This document shows positions 27,501 to 38,440 of a stretch of 64,000 nucleotides of DNA, one piece after another. The notes below the pieces were generated by a model that had not been told where the DNA came from, searched no databases, and worked only from the letters and a program-made list of their open reading frames with translations. Each line of letters begins with the position of its first letter. The stretch's first letter is position 1. Origin of the DNA: Chromobotia macracanthus (taxonomy: Eukaryota; Chordata; Actinopteri; Cypriniformes; Botiidae); contig JAZGTH010000031.1 in NCBI GenBank assembly GCA_036877525.1, positions 4,437,501-4,501,500 of the forward strand, written 5' to 3'. The translations under genes were made by a program, and so were the position numbers.

Positions 27501-28573
27501 TTTGCTGGCAAATGATAGCACACACAACAAAACCCAGTTTATGCTATGTGGGTGACAATTTTAAAACAGCACAATTATAAACTAGTTTTATTGCTTGACA
27601 GAAAACCAAATCAAATGTATGCAAGTCGTGTGTTGATATTTGTAGTGGGGCCGTTGAAAATGCACGGCATAAGAACACTTGTGCACAGTCAACAGAAACA
27701 GTGAAAACGCAGCACTGGCCAAGTGAGTGACAGTTCAGTTGCTTGGTGGCCCTGGTCCCTCACAGTGGCCCTGGTCCCTCACAACATCCTTATTTTTGAG
27801 CCCTGAAAATGTCAAAGATGCTAAAAAACAACCTGACGTGACACATGAAAGTGTGCAGAGAAAGAAAATGTCACACTGATATTCAGCTTTCTATAATGCA
27901 GCTGCTATTTACTCTTAATAGTCTGTGTGTGACTGCTTCCGTCAGAATATATTGACATTTTTGTAGGTGTGGCTTCTTTACAGTTTAATAAAAATGAATG
28001 AGGCAAATAAATGTGCTGGAAATGAAGGACGCTGGGACATTCATTGAATGAGCTATTTTTATTGTGATGTGTTATTTTCACATGCCTCAGTCTGTTCACG
28101 AGGAGGTAATGCTAAATGCTAAAACTTCAGACTACAGCTAGCAGTAGACAGCAACTGTAAAAAAAAAATTACATCAAAATATTGTAAGTTAAACTTTAAA
28201 ATATAGACGAAACATAACACAAGAAAATACTAATATTGTTGGAAAATTATATAGGATGTATGTTTTCTGGTAGAAATTTATACTAAAGGCTTGAACACTA
28301 CAATCATTACTATTTTGTTTTGTGTTTTATGTATTATGCATTTTTATTCAAATGTTTTGTAAATGATTTATTCCATTTTTTTATTAATTATTTTGGGAGA
28401 CAACTTCCCAACCAATAAGATATAAGCTTTCATGTTGTCATAGCATTATGTTGTAACATCATGACGCTTGCTGTGTCTGATCTCTGTTTGATGTTCCACA
28501 GGGAGACCTGCGGCGCATGTGGTCCGAGCCCTTTCACGCCAAGTCCAGCAACTCTCGTTTCTTGGAGGTATGA
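9508..28573 (+). CDS. sppl3: Signal peptide peptidase-like 3 (intramembrane aspartyl protease)
   Basis: Ten coding exons join in frame: 9508-9530, 20234-20311, 21148-21239, 22021-22140, 22297-22375, 23396-23508, 23692-23798, 25007-25361, 25925-26034, 28502-28573. They give 382 residues, close to the 384-385 of mammalian SPPL3, starting [20 protein letters not shown] and ending SSNSRFLEV. All introns are GT/AG. The catalytic pair of this GxGD protease family is present: Tyr-Asp at 200-201 (LLIYDVFW) and Gly-Ile-Gly-Asp at 269-272. The PAL motif is at 339-341. Hydrophobic segments fit the family's nine transmembrane helices. Family knowledge: SPPL3 sits in the Golgi and early secretory pathway, cleaves type II membrane proteins and sheds glycosyltransferases such as MGAT5, so it tunes N-glycosylation. 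The most variable part against mammals is the luminal loop at about 38-65. The gene looks intact and functional. Confidence 0.97.
10085..10200. repeat. Palindromic MITE-like element, copy 2
   Basis: The left part reads TGTCTCAAAACCTAGGGAGC followed by TGTCTACCTAG. The right part GATGCCTTAAAGTCTAGGCA then GGCAGCTC is its imperfect inverted partner, so the unit can fold as a hairpin. Confidence 0.6.
10243..10350 (+). repeat. Local direct repeat, unit A (partner 11081-11190)
   Basis: Both units run TTTCCTCTTTTT, ACACTTAG, TTTTG, CTCAGACT, TTATTAGATCTT, AGACTGA or AGGCTGA, then a CATTGTT block. By eye they are roughly three-quarters identical over about 110 bp and in the same orientation. Each lies beside a palindromic element copy. 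Confidence 0.6.
10990..11048. repeat. Palindromic MITE-like element, copy 3 (one half)
   Basis: The segment reads ATGCCCTAAAATGCTGTCTA followed by AGTAGACAGCTCACTAGGTTTTGG, matching the right half of the copy at 10085-10200. Confidence 0.5.
11081..11190 (+). repeat. Local direct repeat, unit B (partner 10243-10350)
   Basis: This is the second copy of the intronic direct repeat described for 10243-10350. It differs by scattered substitutions and small indels, so the duplication is not recent. Confidence 0.6.
12961..13080 (+). repeat. tRNA-derived SINE, copy 2 (degraded)
   Basis: A decayed box B (AGGTTTTAATTCCCAGG) near 12977 is followed by the SINE body GCACTATAAGTCACTTTGGG and a CAACAAATGCACAAATGTAA tail. 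The 5' half with box A is missing. Confidence 0.6.
13436..14078. mobile_element. Non-autonomous MITE-like element with both ends
   Basis: The left end TAGTTCACCCAAATTAATGA with a following ATTTCATTCAG block is mirrored at the right end by an inverted copy near 14020-14075 (GAAAATAATGACAGTTTTCA then TTTTTGGCTGTACTATTG). The element spans about 640 bp and has no coding capacity. It is the most complete copy of the family in this window. Confidence 0.6.
14430..14520 (+). repeat. Dispersed repeat shared with the ska1 region, copy 1
   Basis: The block AATGCAATGATTGGATGAAC and the following CCTGCACCTTCCACAGAAGATATA recur with few changes at 59460-59545. No ORF is associated. The family is unknown to me. 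Confidence 0.55.
16024..16138. repeat. Long imperfect inverted repeat (hairpin)
   Basis: The left arm (16024-16078) contains CCGCTCACCTG and TTGTTTACATATGTG. The right arm (about 16085-16138) contains their exact reverse complements, CACATATGTAAACAA and CAGGTGAGCGG, in mirrored order. The loop is only about 6 nt. Arms of about 55 nt differ by a few small indels. It is probably a small palindromic MITE in intron 1 of sppl3. Confidence 0.8.
21843..21881 (+). repeat. Short tandem duplication in sppl3 intron 3
   Basis: The unit TGTCACATGACCTCATTG is repeated twice in tandem with almost no change. Confidence 0.8.
23541..23568 (+). repeat. (TG)n microsatellite in sppl3 intron 6
   Basis: Fourteen TG units lie about 30 bp downstream of the exon 6 donor at 23509. 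Confidence 0.9.
23963..24000 (+). repeat. Short MITE-like repeat end in sppl3 intron 7
   Basis: The sequence TTAAAGGGATAGTTTGCCCC followed by AAAATGAAATTATTTTAT matches the terminal sequence of the dispersed repeat family at 4525-4612. Confidence 0.5.
24640..24785 (+). repeat. Degraded fish SINE-type repeat in sppl3 intron 7
   Basis: The pieces AAGAGTCATTTAGCATATAC, AAAGCAACCTGGTGTTAAGT, GCCTCGCTGAAG and TTCAAACCAATGACC occur in the same order as in a common fish repeat whose intact form reads CATTTAGCAGACGCTTTTAT, then GGGGTTAAGTGCCTTGCTCA. It is heavily mutated. An open frame at 24608-24799 lies over it and is not a gene. Confidence 0.55.
26966..27034 (+). repeat. Imperfect (GT)n tract in sppl3 intron 9
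   Basis: GT-rich units are interrupted by GCATGCC and GCGCGCC. Open frames on both strands here are products of the low-complexity sequence. Confidence 0.8.
27747..27784 (+). repeat. Tandem duplication in sppl3 intron 9
   Basis: The 19-bp unit GTGGCCCTGGTCCCTCACA is present twice, back to back. Confidence 0.8.
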
Positions 28574-30945
28574 TGCTGCTTCAACCAGCACAGATTTCCA
28601 CCCGCCCACCACCCACCGGAGAGAAAGAGAGAGAGAGGTCTGAGGAGAGGAACTAAACTTGTCTTCTCATCATCCCTCATTCCCATTGTCATCCTCCAGC
28701 CAGTGGATGAACAGCCGTATGTGGACTTCACTGCCAGATGGATTCACGCTCTCCTCACGTCTCCAGATTCTTCATTCCTTCGCTTCCCTCCGTCTTGAAT
28801 ACGATCCGCTGTTGTGCTTTCAAATCCTTCAAGTTTTTCCACTACTGATTTCTTTCCTGGTTCCATTCCATCTCTTTCTTAAACTCTTTGTTCCCATCAT
28901 GCCCTCTGTTCTGAACAGCAGCACTGCACCGGATTAGTCGTTCTGTGGACGTGACCGGAGCCACTTTAAGCTCCAAGTGTGTTTCCATTTCTGCCATTCG
29001 GCACCGTTACGGATTTACAGAGTGAGATTTGTTTATTATTTACTGCTCTTTACGAACAGCGGAAGAGGAACGTAGATTCCACCGCGGCGTGCGATGACGA
29101 TGACCCAGTAAGGGACCAGCCACATCAGTAGAGGACAGTGATTTTTCCCATATGCCTCTTTTCTTCGTTCTCTCTTTCTCTTTCTGATAAAACCCCACCC
29201 CGCATCGATCTCTTCCTACTCCCCTAACAATCCCTCCCCTCCTCTCCCACCCTTTGCAGAAACATGTATTTTATTTAGAAAGATTTTATTCTTGGCATAT
29301 ACAGAAATGATGCATTATAAATTGTGAGGGCGGACAGCTCTATGTATATATGTGTACACATGTATTAGGGGTTATCATGTTGAGGTGCAAGTTTGTGTGT
29401 GTGTGTGTGTATGTTTGTATGCGTGCAAATAAGGGCAGATGTGTGTGAAGAGGAACTACATTTTTCTGGCTTGCAGTTGCAGCCGAATTAAATGAAAGGC
29501 AACGGCACTGATGGGAAATGTTCTTGTTTTTTTATTTCCTGTATAAATGGGTTTTTGTGTAGGCTAACAACTCCGCTAAGGTCACTTTTTGCCTAATGGA
29601 CACATCATCTTTCATAAGACACATTGGGCCTGTTGATGAAACACGAGGCACAGCAAATTTCTGTGCGAATCGTTCATAAATCCATTCCAATGTAAATTAC
29701 CCCATTGAATTAAATACGACAATTTTTGTAAGAATGGCTGGCGTACGACACACAGAAACCCATTCTGCTCATGTTTCTAAATAAGGCCCATTGAGAGGGA
29801 TGGTTGCAGGGTTCAAAAGAGCTGTACACGGCTTGACCATTTAAGTGAAGGGTGTGTGTGATTAGGGAGGCTCATTTGTATGAATGTATGGTAATTATCT
29901 CCGCAGGGTCTGGAGAGACCATTGAGGACAAGCTCTATCATGCCCCTGGATGGAATCTTTATGGATTGTACTAAAATCAAGACCCTAATTTAAACAGGCC
30001 AAAATATTGTTCACTAGTATTTCATTATTTCAAGCATTAATATTTTTGTTTGTAGCCATTCCTTTGAGACAATTGGATATGTAACAATAAAACTGAGGGT
30101 GTGTATGTACTGTGAGGTTGATTTTGTGTGTGTGTGTGTAATGTTGTAGAAAATGCATTTTGATGGGTCAGTCTGTTGAAGTTTGCTTTTTTTACCTGTT
30201 GTTACCTGTTTTTTAATCTGTTAGTTGTCTGGCCTTGCATGTCAATTGTACAGCGTGTCGTTCTTCAAAGCTGCGTTCCCAGGGCAACCATGGTAGTGCG
30301 ACACTCTGAAACTCTGAGACACCGAAACAGGGTCGTGGACGAAGAGTCGCACAAGAAATTTAATAAAACGAGAGGCCCAGGGACAATGAGACTTGGACCG
30401 TTCTGACCCCACAGCCAGGCTTCTGGATGTGCACTTTGCACAAACATTGTAGTGCTTTGCCTGAATATTCGGTATGAACGTTTGCCTGGCAGTGGGACAC
30501 AGTTAACCTGAACTTCATGGACATTATGTTACCCACAATCCCACTCACTGTCCCTCTGCCACCCATACAGACTTTACGAAAAGAACAATATATAAGTGGC
30601 AATCATGCTGATTGCATTAAAAATAAACACAGATGTACCTTTTTTTATGATTGCTTTTTTTGTTTTGTTTTATCCCATCATTTGTATTTTTTCCCACTTT
30701 CCTTTAATGCTGTGGAGTTTCATTTTGTACTTTTTTTTCTCCATCTTCCTCCTTGCCTGCAGAGGGTGCTAAGCTCTGTTGGGCTATCAACATTACAGCC
30801 AAAAGGATTGTATAAAAAGTTTGAATAAATAAATTAAAACGTAGTAAAATGTGGATCCAAATAAGCTGTACTGAAAACATTTCAGCTCTCCTAACCTTCC
30901 CTTTCTTCTCTTTAGTCAGGATTCTGCTGTAAAATAAACATGACT
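28574..30945 (+). other. sppl3: sppl3 3' UTR and candidate polyadenylation sites
   Basis: No further coding exon follows the TGA at 28571-28573. AATAAA signals occur at 30086-30091, near 30824-30833 (two overlapping) and at 30933-30938, so a 3' UTR of about 1.5-2.4 kb is likely; mammalian SPPL3 transcripts also have long 3' UTRs. GT-rich tracts occur near 29393-29411 and 30125-30140. Alternative polyadenylation is plausible but cannot be shown from sequence. Confidence 0.6.
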
Positions 30946-31104
30946 TTAACTGTATGCCTAAAGTGTTTGTTTATTCCTGACTGCATGGACATTTAATATA
31001 CATTTCATATTTGCTAAGCTAATAATCAATATTATTGATACATTGGGTTAAAGGTGTTTAAAAATATGAGATGTCATGTTTAAAAAAGTAATAACACTTT
31101 TTGT

Positions 31105-31256
31105 TTTAGCTGTTTCTCTAGCTCGTTGCATTGGCAGTGTGAAGGTCATGGGTTTGATTCTCAGGGAACACACATACTGATAAAATGTATAGTTATGTGC
31201 ACTGAGTCACTTTGAAAAAAGCCTCTGCCAGATGAATAAATATGTGTAGTGTAAAT
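31105..31256 (+). repeat. tRNA-derived SINE, copy 3
   Basis: The box-A-like TAGCTCGTTGCATTGGCAGTG and box-B-like GGGTTTGATTCTC near 31150 are in tRNA order. They are followed by the ACACACATACTGATAAAATG body and a GCCTCTGCCAGATGAATAAA tail. It is the same family as 3833-3993. Confidence 0.75.
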
Positions 31257-31982
31257 GAAATAGCAATCACATTTAATTTTCATATTGAGGAAATGGGCAA
31301 ATGAAAATGAAATTGGAGGGGCACTGAGCAATGTCTAAGGACCAGAATATAGAGATTAGGAAGTGGTCACAGGAATTTTGCCAATAAACAACCATTTTAC
31401 CAGAATATCCTAACAACTAGACTGAAACCTGTTTTTAACCTGTCACTTGGCAACATCCTCAGATCATGGTGGCAAGTACTCTCAGTTTTTAAAAAATGAT
31501 TTTACATTTCTTATGAGCATTATAACCTGCATTAGTCATGAATGATTGGTGTTTGTTTTAAATGTTGGCTAGTTTAAAACAAAATCAAATTTAAACCACT
31601 GAAAACTGTATATTATATTATTTTGCAGTGGGTAATTTGTAAACACATTATTGAAGCAAAATAATGATTCAAATGTAATGAACAAAAACCATTTTTGGAT
31701 TTTAAGGGTGCTTGTTTATTTGTGTAGGCATCAGGTTGTTAGATTTTTCTAGACAGTTCTTTGGCTTTTCCACTTCCAGCAATAAGCTCAATTTTTATCA
31801 TGTTGAGTTGACAACAGGCAGGAAAACCATTATAATATACTATATTAAAACAATCCCCATGGTTCGCACAAATAAAAACATGTACTTTTTTAAAAAGCTG
31901 GGTCAAAAGGTCATATGTTATTGATTTACATATGAGCTAATTTGCATGTATAATTGTGAGTTTGTGAGTAATTAATTCTAAG

Positions 31983-32035
31983 ATGACATTTATTCATTTA
32001 GCAGACGCTTTTATCCAAAGCGACTTACAAAGAGA
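31983..32035. repeat. Conserved SINE-tail fragment
   Basis: The fragment ATTTATTCATTTAGCAGACG followed by CTTTTATCCAAAGCGACTTA is the reverse-oriented 3' end of common fish SINEs. A second copy lies at 56462-56515. Confidence 0.7.
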
Positions 32036-32056
32036 GAGAGCATCTAATATTTTGTC

Positions 32057-32064
<8 letters not shown>

Positions 32065-32129
<65 letters not shown>
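32065..32129. repeat. (AT)n microsatellite
   Basis: About 32 uninterrupted AT units follow a poly-A start. Confidence 0.98.
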
Positions 32130-32134
<5 letters not shown>

Positions 32135-32489
32135 GCTGATTAAAGCGTTTGATTGCCATTTCACACTAGCCACAAGGTGGCATCATAAGGCCACAAGGTG
32201 CTCGTCTATAACCACAGCCTGTCACTGCAGCTGCCACCACCATCTACTTAATAATGTCCAATTCTGTACTGTCTTAATTATACTGTTTTATTCCTACTCA
32301 TATATAAATAATAAATCAAATAAATTACGCTGTAGTGCTACAATCGAATGTAAATAAAGTTAAAATGAAGTGATTTGGTTGTATGGAAATATTTCGTGAC
32401 TAAATTCAGCTGAGACTTCGGGAATACAAAGTTATGAGTGCTCATATATTTTAAAATATCTCATTTAAAATTTCTTTATGAGTTTAGGG

Positions 32490-32700
32490 TCGCGGCACCT
32501 CGATATGACGTCACTTCCTGTGCAGACGCGCTCAGGAAAAATGGCCGCTCGTTTCGCCTGTGTGCTGAGTCAGCTGCTCTTAACACAACAAGAGCACAGA
32601 AAGTACTGCACACCACTGACCCAATATTACACACACATGAGCTGCTTCACCCTGCAGGACAAGTGTTGGTATGAAAAGATTATCACCAGAGTCATTATAA
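32490..32700 (+). other. Orphan promoter-like segment with possible first exon
   Basis: A CRE (TGACGTCA at 32507-32514) is directly followed by an ETS-type ACTTCCTG. About 25 bp later an ATG at 32540 in good context (AAAAATGGCCGC) opens a frame starting MAARFACVLSQLLLTQQEH, with a possible donor TTG|GTATGA near 32668. This is how many TATA-less vertebrate housekeeping genes begin, and the N-terminus could be a mitochondrial presequence. I recognise no protein and find no downstream exon before the next gene. It may be a lncRNA start, a duplicated promoter fragment or a broken gene. Confidence 0.35.
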
Positions 32701-34049
32701 CTTATGACTAGTTGTTATTAAAAGGTTAAAATGATGTGTCACTGTTACCGTAGCTACAGGCTATTATTAGTTGTGATTTATGACATTAAAGTTAATCAGA
32801 GTTAAAGACTGATAGCCAGTTAATACTGAAGATTGGAATATATTTGTTTCCTGAGAAACATAAATATGATTCAAAAATTAATGTATTTTTCATCATTATT
32901 ATTATTATTGAGCTGATTAACACTTGTGTGCTAAGAGAAAACACTTTGAAACTGAAAAAATGACACGTCAACTTTAAAAGTAGATGATCATTTAACCTGC
33001 TCACCATTGAAATGAGATTTGTGGGTTGAGGTGGGAGTGAGGGGTTATTTTGGAGTTATTAAGGTCAAGTAAGTGCTACAGAGATGTTGGGACTGTGGAA
33101 ATGTCTAGGGTCCACCCCTGATTCCTTACTGGTCAAAGCAGCCAGCGGTTCTTTACAGCTAAAGTCTGGATGGCTGTAGGTCAGGATTCCACTAGAACCG
33201 TGTGGATTGTTGCATCTTATTTGTGGGGGGTTGAGTTGAAATATAAAGTTAACTGAAGAGTGCTGGTGCTTGGGTTGCAAGAATGGAGCAGAGGTCACAC
33301 ATTAAGCATTTAAACAGGCAAGTGTTGTAGCATCTGGAAATTAAAGGAAAGACGATGTCACCGTGAGTTGTGGATTAATAAATGGTGGAGATACACTTTG
33401 TAAAGCCACATTAATTTGATGTCAATTAAAACATTCAATACATCTTAAAATGCGTTTACAGTATTTGTGTATTTTGTGCATTGACTTGTCCCTCAGTTTT
33501 TTTTTTATCTGGTTACAATAACACAATAGAAGGGCAACACAATAAACAATATAACAATATATTTTGTTAAACCCATTACAAATATTTGATGATTTAGGCA
33601 CCTTCACAGCTTAATTAAAGACATTTTATTTGAAAAATAAATGGAAGTGTCTTAACAAAAATACACACTTGTGCCTTTAAACCATCTTGAATGTCTTGCC
33701 CTATAGACATCCATTGTAAGTGCCCATAACCAAAACCTTTGCTTGAAAAATGTATTTCAATTATTGTGTTAACATAAAGCTACAAATGCTGTCTACAGAG
33801 ATTCATCTGGAAAATCATTTAATAATACACATTTTGATTCAGTTCAGGAATGATTTTTAGCATCATTGTTGTCACAGCAGTTTAGTAAAGACGAATGTTT
33901 GTTCACTCTTTCAACAGTGCAGAAGTGCATGGAACATATTTATGACATAAATGGCATGCTTCATTAAATGGAATATAGGGTGTAGGGTCACTGTAATAGG
34001 CTGATATAGGCAGGTAGTGGGTGGATGCTTTGATTATAGGTTATCTTTA

Positions 34050-35060
34050 AAGTAATGCCTCACGCTCCTCCCTCAACCCTCAGGGTGTGTTTGAATAAGG
34101 CTTGCTTACCCCTGTATGGGGTGGGCTCCCTCTAGCCCATTGCCCTTTGACCCCCATGTACATTCCACATGTATTCTGTGAAATGAAGTGAGGAATTCCT
34201 CTGAAGTTTGGTTAATGGATTGGAGTTTCTCCTTAGTAGCTACTGAGGAACATATGGGTTAGAATGTACCTCTGTTTAGAGTAAGCCTTCTATGTTTTTA
34301 AACAATGTTACATGTATTTATACATGTATATTTAAAAGGATATATATATATATGGGTAGGTCATACATTTAAATGTATGGGGAAGGAGTGTTTTCCCTGG
34401 ACTTTTTCACTAGTTTTTAATCACCTTTTCATTCACTAGTTCATTTAAAATGATCCAATGGTGTGACAAATACATTTTGTAAATTAAATAACGTAGTGTC
34501 TTAATATGAGATCATTTAAACTACATGAATACTCATTTAAAAAGAATGAGCTAAATGTAGTTTAAAATTGTTTCAGATTCTTTAGCCTTAACATGTCACA
34601 CTGCAGGATGTCAGCTTTCCAAGTACTTAATGTCAGTTTTGAGGCACATTTATTTTCCTACAATTTTGATACATTTGTTTTTAGTGATAAATGTGTTATC
34701 CTGAACAAAATTGTTATCTTTAATGCCACATAATTTTATGTAGGAAACTATCCAAAGATTTATGAGACTATAAATTTCATGTCTTAAACTGAAAACGGCT
34801 TTAGGAACAAGGGGTGGGGTGTGAAGGCACAAAAGCAAAATGAACATAAATGTTCTTGCTGTGAATGTTCACACCCCAAGGTTTCAAATGGAGAACATGG
34901 CCGGAATTCACCTACAGGAAACGCAGATCTTATTACAGTGATGTTTTCCGCAAAACTGCAAAACTTCTCACCCTGCTTTGGACTGCCACCCACACAGCTG
35001 GAATGCTGGGCATGCGCTTAGTAGATCCGATTTAGGGTGGAAAGGGTAGAGCTCTCCTCT
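34050..35060. other. GC-elevated non-coding islands
   Basis: Two stretches (about 34050-34210 and 34850-35060) have more balanced composition than their AT-rich surroundings and lack repeats I recognise. No convincing exon is present. They could be conserved regulatory elements; this is inference from composition only. Confidence 0.3.
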
Positions 35061-37859
35061 TAAGGCAAACAAGGAGTAGAAGAAGGTTTGGTCCTGGAGG
35101 TGGGTGTCTCAGCTTAAAAAGAGAAATTAATCTCAAAGGGTTTCGCATCCCATCCATGTCACCCCCACTGTGATGGTGACAGAAAATCTAATCCATTAAC
35201 CTTCTGTTTTGCTCTGGGAAATTATCAATGACTGTCTGTCACTGTTGTTTTTTCCTGTTGGGTCATCCGTGAGCGACAAACCAAAGAGAGAGAGAGAGGC
35301 AGAAGAGGAAGGTTAAAGGGCAGAGGAAGAGGGGAGGAACATTTCTGGAAGAAGAGAATGGGAAATGGAGAACAATAATAAGACCTTTACATCCCAAATC
35401 CCTAAGGTTTGTGTGACTGATGGAGTCAGAACTAGGAGGAAACTTTAAATTGACAATGAATGAAATGCTTAAAATAAATGTATTGTTTTAACAAACAAAA
35501 TGGCTTTAAAATCACAAACTGTGTCCTTATAAACTTTACACAGAGAAAGGATTACGTTTTTGTTAACCATAAAAATGTATTCTTTTGTAAAGCAAGAATT
35601 GCTTTAATTTGTTTTAAATACATATAGTATTGTTGTTTGCCTTTTATCTTCAATGATATTTTGGCTATTATTAGGTTTTTAATTAGGTATATAATAGTGC
35701 TGTTATAGTTCCTAAATCTCTGAATGTATGTGAGAATTAGAAAGAGCTTTATTGCCAAGTATGTATGCATACACAAAGACTTTATATATCTGAATCTAAC
35801 ATTTAAGTTCTTTTTTATGGTGATCTGTCAAAAATTAAAAATTCAATTCTAGATAAATTATCAGAACTTTAAAGAACTCTAAACAGTCCACATTGAAAGC
35901 ACATCTCTTTTCTCACAAGTTTATGAAAATCATTTATTTCTGTTATTTTGTTTATTTATTGGATCAAAATCATGTACAGAGAAAAATTGACACTCTCAAA
36001 AAGCTCAAAAAGAAGATTACAGTTTGACTAAATTAAGAATTATCTCTACCACAAAAATCTTATTTAATCATCAGTATAGTTTTCATTTTTACATATAAAA
36101 ATAATTTATTTTATTATAAAAGTTAATTTTTTCTGTTCAATTCTCTTTTAAAACTCTGCAACAAATGTTCTGATAATTACCCTAATTATTTTTCAAATAA
36201 TTATTATAAGGAAAGTAGCCCATGCAAATATAAATGTGCATAATAATAAATTATAATAAACGTTTACAAAGCATTATGGTGATGTGTCTTGCACACTGTA
36301 AAATTACAAGAAATGAAATTGATTCCTTTTGTATTTGAATATTTAAACTTACATTTTAAAATCATTTCTGTGGAATTTTGTCAACTTAAATTTTGAAAAA
36401 AAATGTTTAGAAAACGGTAATTACAAAACTTTAGTAACAGTTGAATTGAATACCAAAAATGTTTAAAGTTGAATAAAGTATTATAGAAATACATACACAA
36501 CTTTTAGTCTTCCACAGATTTAGCATTATTGTATTGTGATCATTCTGATTGTGTAAATGCAGACATTTTACTTTTGAATACAAATACAGCATCAAAAACT
36601 GAGCATTATTCTTGAATTAGGCAGCAGTAATTGTTTATTTCAATTTCTTTTTGTGCTATTCAATTTTTTTTGTGTGCTTTATGTAGCTGACAGTTTTTCT
36701 CAACATTACATTAAATTTTAATTTTCAGATTTAATTAATATGCCTTTATTTGTTTGTTTGCTTCAATTAACATAAATCTGAAAAAATCTATGTGCAATGT
36801 GCTTTACTGAAATTGTTATGTGCATGTTTTTGAGTTACACATCAACCCTTGGACTGACATAACATGATAACCTATAACCTTTAAAGAGAATCCACCTACA
36901 GAACAGACTAGAGGGCTTTTGGCGAAAACTGCAATGTGATATACAAAAAGCTATGACAATTTATGAGCTGTTCATGATTTATAATCCAGTTTGATGTATA
37001 AAAACAAATAAAAGAGTTGTAATAGATAATAAGTGAAAAATAAGAGATAAATAATAAGAGAAAGAATATCTCTTCATTTTTCTTCACAGACCGTTGAATG
37101 CATTGCTCTTTCTTACATCAAACACTTTTAACAGAGTAACTGCACAATCAGATCCCTTCAAATTGGGGGACAGTGAAAGGGGAAGGGCGAGGTTGGGCCC
37201 TTTCCCACCAAACAATACCATTATTTCAGCTCCCTTGGCCAAGAATGCCACATTTCACAGCCCGCTACCCTCCTCCAGATGTCAATCACAGCTCACTGAG
37301 GACTCAGACACCTCCCAGGACTGGCCCATCTGGTTCAGCCCACCACTGTGGTCCAGCCCACCACAAGCTGACTGCACAAATGTGCAACATGTCTATGTCC
37401 TATTCAATCTGTGTACTACTGTTAAAGGTTGCCTCGTTAGAAAATGTACACTAAGTACTTAAGAGGAAGGCTACAATGGCTGCACAAGTATTTTAAACTG
37501 CTTTAAACATTTAGAAGTTTACAGTTTAAAAATAAAAGCGTGCAAAAAAGATTCAGGAATGCTTGAATGTTATATGAACCACATAGTAAGAACAAATGAC
37601 AGTACAAAATATGTATATGTTATTGAAGTTTCTATACATTGATAGCCAATATATGAATTATAGCTAATATACAGAGAACATGGGAAGAGACTTAAAAATG
37701 AATGCTAAGACATGCGATCAGGATCCTAAAGGTAAATATCACTGTATGAGAGGTAATGTAGTAACTCTGAACAGAAATGATGACGGTGATGAGAAATTTG
37801 TGAATGGGACACGGTGAGCCGCGTATTTGTTGTTCAATTAAAGTACGAAGTGGCGGTAT

Positions 37860-38100
37860 CGGATTTGCGTCCAATCACAGAACGAGTCGGAGCGCTGAAG
37901 AGCTGAAGATTTAACCAATGGCTCAGCATACATCAGGGACTAGCGCAGGAACGGGCCAATCAGCGCGGCGCATGCAAATTAGGCGTCTGCTCCGGCTGGA
38001 TCTGAATGTCAACTAGTCAAAGATGGAGTCTCGCGCCGGAAGGCCGCGAGGCCGCGCGTCTTACAGTCGCTCCTTTATTTTATTTTGCTGAGATTTGATT
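37860..38100 (+). promoter_or_regulatory. CpG-rich promoter with three CCAAT boxes and an octamer
   Basis: CCAAT boxes lie at 37871-37875, 37915-37919 and 37956-37960 (44 and 41 bp apart, all on the + strand). They are followed by an octamer ATGCAAAT at 37972-37979 and a CG-dense stretch at 38030-38065. Repeated NF-Y sites at roughly four-helical-turn spacing, then an octamer, describe a strong promoter firing rightwards. The only genes downstream on this strand are the microRNA hairpins at 39.6 and 40.0 kb, so it is probably the promoter of their primary transcript. Confidence 0.65.
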
Positions 38101-38440
38101 TTAAACGCGCTGTTGCAAACGGAGAGTCTTAATGCACACATCATTTGAAAAACACGACTGAAAAGAAGACGTCCAGGTTTTGCACCTTTCGCTCAACTTT
38201 TCCTCTTCTCGCACTCTCTCCCTCTCTTCTTTTTCCTCTTCGTTTTTTTCTCTGAAGGAGCGTCCCTCTCTTGGTTAAACACCATTCATGAAATCTGGGG
38301 GTCACTATGAGCTCTCCGGGCGTTTGGGATGGTTGTGCGGAAATGGCGGGAGCTGTAGGGCGTAAAGGAGAGTTTGGGGTGGAAGGGACCGACAGAGACT
38401 CATTTTCATGCGCATCAGGACCATCAAACGCAGGGTACGA
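38100..38440 (+). ncRNA. Putative first exon of the miR-130/301 primary transcript
   Basis: A pyrimidine-rich leader (38190-38270) precedes an ATG at 38307 and a 44-codon open frame starting MSSPGVWDGCAEMAGAVGRK. It ends at a possible donor G|GTACGA near 38435. The frame matches no protein I know and no later coding exon is visible before 43.3 kb. I therefore read this as a non-coding host exon containing a chance or small upstream ORF. If it encodes a protein, the partner exons remain to be found. Confidence 0.4.

Larger units (their letters stand above)
30946..37850. other. Intergenic region between sppl3 and the microRNA locus
   Basis: This is mostly AT-rich DNA. It includes a SINE (31105-31256), a SINE-tail fragment (31983-32035), a long AT microsatellite (32065-32129), an orphan promoter-like exon (32490-32700) and GC-elevated islands near 34050-34210 and 34850-35060. 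The stretch 35400-37090 is especially AT-rich and featureless. Open frames at 34821-35021 and 37094-37462 show no family resemblance or splice support. Confidence 0.6.

Noticed and set aside
31983..32357. 124-codon frame containing a long IY repeat
   Set aside because: The repeat is the AT microsatellite translated, flanked by a SINE tail.
34821..35021. 66-codon frame with several cysteines
   Set aside because: It has a same-length antisense competitor, no splice context and no resemblance to zinc-finger spacing.
37094..37462. 122-codon frame rich in Ser and Pro upstream of the microRNA promoter
   Set aside because: A second frame of similar length overlaps it, there is no recognisable domain, and it lies upstream of the apparent promoter.
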